64,000 nucleotides of DNA, from contig CM065301.1 of the NCBI GenBank assembly GCA_032871835.1, forward strand, positions 15,393,291 through 15,457,290, written 5' to 3'. The notes below the pieces were generated by a model. The model saw only the letters and a program-made list of their open reading frames with translations, was not told the DNA's origin and searched no databases. The translations under genes were made by a program, and so were the position numbers. This document shows positions 59,690-64,000 of this stretch, one piece after another; within the stretch, counting starts at the first letter, position 1, and every line of letters starts with the position of its first letter. Source of the stretch: Dipteronia dyeriana (lineage: Eukaryota > Streptophyta > Magnoliopsida > Sapindales > Sapindaceae).

Positions 59690-60000
59690 TGTTGGGTTTA
59701 CAACCAAAGTCCCACATTGACTAGACATAGGGATGATCTTGGGTATATAAGTATAGAAATAATCTTCATTGGTATGAGGCCTTTTGGGTAGAGACCCAAG
59801 AGCAAATCCGTGCGGGCTTGACGCAAAACGGACAATATCATACCAATGTGGAGAATGTGGGTTCCGTACTTCTAGCATTTTTCAATATATGTGTAATCTT
59901 TTTCATTCTATCTTTTTTCCAATGTTGCATATCTTTGGTAGCGTGTCATCTCAAATTGAAACTCTGACAAACATGGATAAATATTAGAGATTAAAAAAAA

Positions 60001-60943
60001 AAGATTGCATAATAAACTAATCAGATCCAGCAAAAGGAACATTTAAAAAAAAAAAAAACTTTTGTATTTATACAAGATTAATTACGATTTTGCTGAAATG
60101 AGTTTTTTTTTATATCTTTTCATTATACTAATCTACCAAATTAAACATAAGTTTGATGGGCAATTTTAAAAGTGATTTAAGAGAAAATTCAATTCACAAT
60201 GAAACCAAAATGTCGTGGATGAAAGCTTGAAAGCAAGCATGCATTCTTAACTCTACAGATTTGGATAGGGTCACAAGCTTCAGCAATCATTCTTCACTCA
60301 TGCGTAAGTCCAAAATGTGTATACTTAGTTGAAGAAATTAACTCCAGATATATGCTTTAGTCTAGAATTTCACTCTTTGGGGACGTGGAATGTGAACAAT
60401 CACGTGTCTCCTCACTCTCCTCACTTCCCCTTTAAGGTCCTATATCATGTGAGAATCAATCTCAATTACAATCACCCTAGCTAGCTATGCCCTTCATGCA
60501 ATGCAAGTGTCTTGTGATCAATTTTGCTTTGGATAAATATGCGTTCTATTAGTCCCGATCAATCTCACTCATGATTGATGTGATGAGACGCATGTTTGTG
60601 AGACAGTTTATCGAACATCTTGTCATTACAAAATGACAAGGTGATTTTAATTGTACCCTTCTACATACCTGCTAGAGTACTAGCCGATTAATTCGTGGAA
60701 ATTACAAGTTATATATTGTTTCTCTTAATGTACTAATTTATCATTTATTTTCTGAGGCACTTTGATCAAGCTAGGTTTTCCTTCAATTAATGTTTCAGTA
60801 CTATTGTATATGGATGCAGATGTTGCCATCCATATATGTATGATTTGTACATTTATATTTTATTTTAAAATTTAATTATAAAAATATCACAGTATAAATT
60901 CATTAATAAGGATAAATTACTTTAATTAAAAATACAGTAATAC
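60001..60943. other. AT-rich spacer
   Basis: No gene, RNA or clear repeat recognised. Confidence 0.45.
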
Positions 60944-60944
60944 T

Positions 60945-61125
60945 AGGAGTCTCAACTATTTCATCTCAACTTATATGATAGCCGGTGAGTGAATACACAT
61001 TAATTGTGATTTATCTCACTTACCTATATATTTACTTATCAATTAACGTATATTTACTTACCAAATGATACATCGGTTCCATATTAGTTGGAATGGAATA
61101 GTTGGGATTTTAGGTAGGACTCTTA
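60945..61125. mobile_element. Small MITE-like inverted repeat
   Basis: About 180 bp. The left end 'gtctcaactatttcatctca' and the right end reversed 'atcccaactattccattcca' are imperfect inverted repeats of about 30 bp. Inner words 'atatatttacttatcaatt' and 'gtatatttacttaccaa' are a direct near-repeat. A possible 3-bp duplication (tag) flanks it. Superfamily not determined. Confidence 0.5.
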
Positions 61126-61300
61126 GCATTACTAATAAAAAAAAATTAAATACTATATACACGACAGTACACCCATTAATTACACCCTTAATTTTTGGTC
61201 TGTTTAAAAAAAAATTACATCCATAATATCTTCAACTATACTTGTTTATTTTATAAAAAAAAAATCTAAATAAACCCTAATTCTCTCCTTGAGTACTGTA
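61126..61300. other. Spacer
   Basis: No feature recognised. Confidence 0.4.
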
Positions 61301-61788
61301 ATCAACTCTGAACTATCCATGACTTCAATTTCCAGCTCTCCTATTTGTTTAATCTGCACAAATGTAAAGTCAAATACACATCCTACATTGCTAAATTATC
61401 TACACTATTGCGAGTGGTTAAAATTATTCTAGTTTGATGAGAAAATCTTCGGTGTACCGGATGCACTATTGAGGGGTATATCCGACTACTGAAGAACAGA
61501 TATATGGTAAAAAATAAGTGTCATATCTATGCCACATATGAATAATCAACTCTGAACTATCCATGACTTCAATTTCCAGCTCTCCTATTTGTTTAGTCTG
61601 CACAATTGTAAAGTCAAATACGCATCCTACATTGGTAAATTATTTACACTATTGCGAGCGGTTAAAATTATTCTAGTTTGAGGAGGAAAAATCTTCGGTG
61701 TACCGAATGTACTGTTGAGGGATGTATTCGACCATTGAAAAACAGATATATGGTAAAAAAATAAGTTTCACGTCTATACCACATATGA
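61301..61788. repeat. 243-bp tandem duplication
   Basis: The unit beginning 'atcaactctgaactatcca' occurs at 61301 and 61544 with about 90% or better identity by eye along its length. Each unit includes 'aaatcttcggtgtaccg' and 'acagatatatggtaaaaaa'. Non-coding in all frames. Confidence 0.9.
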
Positions 61789-61831
61789 TTTTTGTTTCAC
61801 ATGTCTATTCTTCAGTACTCGAATACATCAC

Positions 61832-62110
61832 TCAGCAGTACACCAGCTTTTCTCCGAATTGAGATGAGTTACAAAGTGGATTCATAACGGTTTTCAAAAT
61901 TTGAGAAGTCTTGACATCTTCCAAGACAATAAGACACCTCGCCTCGTTTAATTCTTTGAAGATTCTCCACATCAATTTATCTTTAGAAAGTGCTGCAGCT
62001 TCCACCACTACTCGATCAACTTGAATAATAAATTGTTGTAGTATATCATTCAACACGTTTGGCATTGAACACACTGGGAACTTGAAAACAGGCGTGTTGG
62101 CCATGGACAC
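61832..62110 (-). pseudogene. NB-ARC (NLR) remnant
   Basis: A 92-codon open frame on the minus strand. The segment LMWRIFKELNEARCLIVLEDV matches the order of an NB-ARC domain: a helix, then the Walker B/kinase-2 strand (CLIVLEDV, where LIVLDDV is usual), followed by a linker and a GEKLVY segment where GSKIILTT (RNBS-B) is normally found. The P-loop, the rest of NB-ARC and the LRRs are absent, and nothing flanking continues the domain. Probably a scrap of a plant disease-resistance-type gene. Confidence 0.5.
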
Positions 62111-64000
62111 ACCGGGAACTTGAACCTAGGCAGTGTGGGCCATGGTGAAATAACGCTTCACAGTAAGATAAATTTGATTTATTTATTTTTTTGAGCAAGA
62201 TAAATCTGATTTTCACCGCACAAATTATTTGGATCCAAAAATATTATATATTTTAAAAAAATGGCATATTAATAATTTAAGAGGTTTTATATATATAATA
62301 TATAAAAATAGATATATTCATTTTAATAAGGTTACTGTCGGTGTTATGAAAGGTGTTTATAGTAATGGTTTAATTTTTAATTTTTTGACATTGGTGTACA
62401 TATAAAATGAGTATATAAATCATATTTATAGGTGGTAATATGTGCATCCATTGTATATATATACTAGCTAGTTTTCTTTAAAGGGTATGCCTCTAATTAT
62501 GTCCTCTGTATAGGTGTACTATAATTTTCCAAGCTAAAAGAAACTAAAGTTTGAATAACAATGGCTGTGTTAAAATCCCAGAATAAAATAAAGAGAGGTG
62601 ATAGCAAAACAAAATAAAAAAAGGAAAGGAAACTTTTAATCCATAATCCATAGAGGAGAATCGTTGCATTTTCTTTCCTCCTCCTCCCTCTATATTTGAT
62701 TCCATCTCCAGTCGTACGTACTTGAGCTAACAACCAACGCATGCATGGCTACAAAGTTACAGACTGTAAGGATCAAGCTGACAATAAACCTTTCTTTTGA
62801 TTGGTACACAACTATTGATCAACACAACACCACTAATACCTTCATCTTTTTTGAATATATACTCTTTCAACGAATAAGTTCTTTATTTATTTTTTAACAT
62901 ATATCAACTTCGGTACGGTGATTCAAACTTTAAACATTGTCATTTTGAATGAGACCTCCAAACCATATTGGAAGGTAGTTCGAATAAGTTCCCTATATTA
63001 GACCTTTTTATTGGTCCTCTATCTATCAAATACGTACATACAGTACTATAATGTCATGTTAGAATTATATATTAAAGTTTTCTCATATTACTTTGATTTA
63101 TAAAATCTCAAGCAAGCAAATCACATAACTAGAATCTTGGAAGGATTTTTCTAATAATTAACTGTAGAGTGTAGTAGTACTTGACTTGAGAGCGTTTTGT
63201 ATTGAATTTGATTAAAAAATAGAAATGGATTTGTTTGTTTTAATTAGGTTTAATATTCTTCAAGTATATTCGTAGCACATAATATGACTTTGAATTCTTA
63301 AAACTTGAAAAGGAATAACGTGGGCTTGCTGGTATATAAAAACAAATAGGCCAAATCGGCCCATCACATCATTGCAAATGGCAATGGCATGTCTCGAACT
63401 CGAAGATGTGCTGATTCTCATGGCTTCCCTGTCTCATGGATAAAATTAGTATTAAAATCAGACGGTTCTTAGGAGTTAGGATCAATCTCTATCAGGGGTG
63501 TGTGTATTTCTTTTCAACGGATTCATTTTCATCTACACCGGCTTCATATATGTGGGTTCTTTTTATATATCTCAATTATAACATATGGTTGCTCCACATT
63601 AAATAAGTTCATTTAATATTTGAGTGGTGTTATTGGTATATTCCCACCGGTCTATTTATACCCTATTTTTTAAAATTTTGATTTAATTAAATAAAATTAA
63701 ATATTTTTATTGGTTTTTTTGTATTGAGAACAATAGAATAGATAACAGGGAAGCCATTTTTGTGGTACAACAAAACAGAACAAATGCTCAAAACAAAGCT
63801 AAAACGCAAGTCAGTTGTGTGGTTCTACCTGAGAAAATAAATTGAATCACTATGATATCTTTTCCAGTCAAAGGAAGTCAACATCTACTCTAGTCATGAT
63901 CATCAAAGATCATCATGACAAAACTTATAAAACTCAGTGGACCAGCATCACCTGATAACTTCTCAAAAGTCACTTGGCGGGAAAAATATAGTTTCTATTA
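62111..64000. other. AT-rich spacer to the window end
   Basis: No gene that I can support. A TATA-like 'tatataaaaa' at about 63332 precedes a 21-codon frame from 63379, and an ATG at 62745 opens a short frame. Neither shows a known family. Contains (TA)n runs near 62288 and 62455. Confidence 0.45.

Larger units (their letters stand above)
56542..59877. mobile_element. Nest of TRIM-like LTRs and truncated copia
   Basis: The outer ends are TGTTGGGTTTACAACC (56542) and CTTCTAGCA (ending 59877), flanked by TTTTT on both sides (56537-56541 and 59878-59882), a clean 5-bp target duplication. Inside are five LTR pieces: first part forward (56542-56593), last part inverted (56592-56700), first part inverted (58801-58889), last part forward (about 59264-59405), and one full forward LTR (59690-59877, 188 bp). 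The inverted pieces are two halves of one LTR separated by a copia fragment (56701-58800), which is flanked by the exact 10-bp repeat ctcataccaa. The word atgatcttg lies at both edges of the inner insertion in the forward LTR. Confidence 0.8.

Noticed and set aside
59264..59877. Cassandra-type TRIM with 5S rRNA sequence
   Set aside because: The LTR does not contain the 5S rRNA internal promoter words expected of Cassandra.
62745..62900. Short frame starting ATGGCTACAAAG, considered as a first exon with GTAAGG donor
   Set aside because: Only about seven codons before the possible donor and no second exon found downstream.
63332..63445. TATA-like word followed by a 21-codon frame, considered as a first exon
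   Set aside because: No donor site in a sensible place, no family match and no downstream exon within the window.

Overview
This window looks like nuclear DNA of a eudicot flowering plant. It is AT-rich and intergenic in character, with only one intact host gene. The rest is layered mobile DNA: a Tat-lineage Ty3/gypsy element, Ty1/copia and TRIM-like fragments, a LINE ORF1 remnant, MULE, hAT-like and foldback MITE elements, and an endogenous caulimovirid of florendovirus type. I cannot name the species from sequence alone.

Layout. 1-3910: AT-rich spacer holding a degenerate tandem array, a foldback MITE and a 1-kb hAT-like MITE. 3911-15743: an 11.8-kb Tat-type Ty3/gypsy retrotransposon on the minus strand. 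It has about 0.87-kb LTRs, decayed gag-protease-RT-RNase H-integrase, a tandem-repeat 3' region and a plus-strand antisense ORF with two GT-AG introns. 15744-20821: an LTR-like segment, a second hAT-like MITE with duplicated flanks, and small tandem repeats. 20822-25746: a minus-strand Ty1/copia element that lost everything between its protease and one LTR. It splits an older LTR-like sequence that resumes at 25747-27540. 28200-29790: another LTR-like segment. 29880-31505: LINE ORF1 remnant. 31505-38396: a nearly full-length but broken florendovirus-like provirus (movement protein, coat protein, protease, RT-RNase H, second ORF) whose second ORF runs in frame into the LINE ORF1 sequence. 38575-40620: MITEs and simple repeats. 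40620-49625: a 9-kb MULE with a decayed Ulp1-like peptidase gene (plus strand) facing a decayed MuDR transposase (minus strand), flanked inside by arrays of a GAGCTTTTT-type motif. 49901-52781: an intact six-exon ALMT (aluminium-activated malate transporter family) gene on the minus strand. 54757-56050: a coding-less relative of the MULE. 56542-59877: a nest of TRIM-like LTRs and a truncated copia with a clean TTTTT target duplication, inserted in one copy of a local duplication. 60000-64000: spacer with a small MITE, a 243-bp tandem duplication and an NB-ARC-like scrap.

Only the ALMT gene appears functional: its open frame and all splice sites are consistent, and a TATA-like box lies about 95 bp upstream of the chosen start. 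All transposon and viral genes carry stops, frameshifts or deletions. Positions are read by eye; element edges are approximate unless a target duplication or LTR terminus is given.
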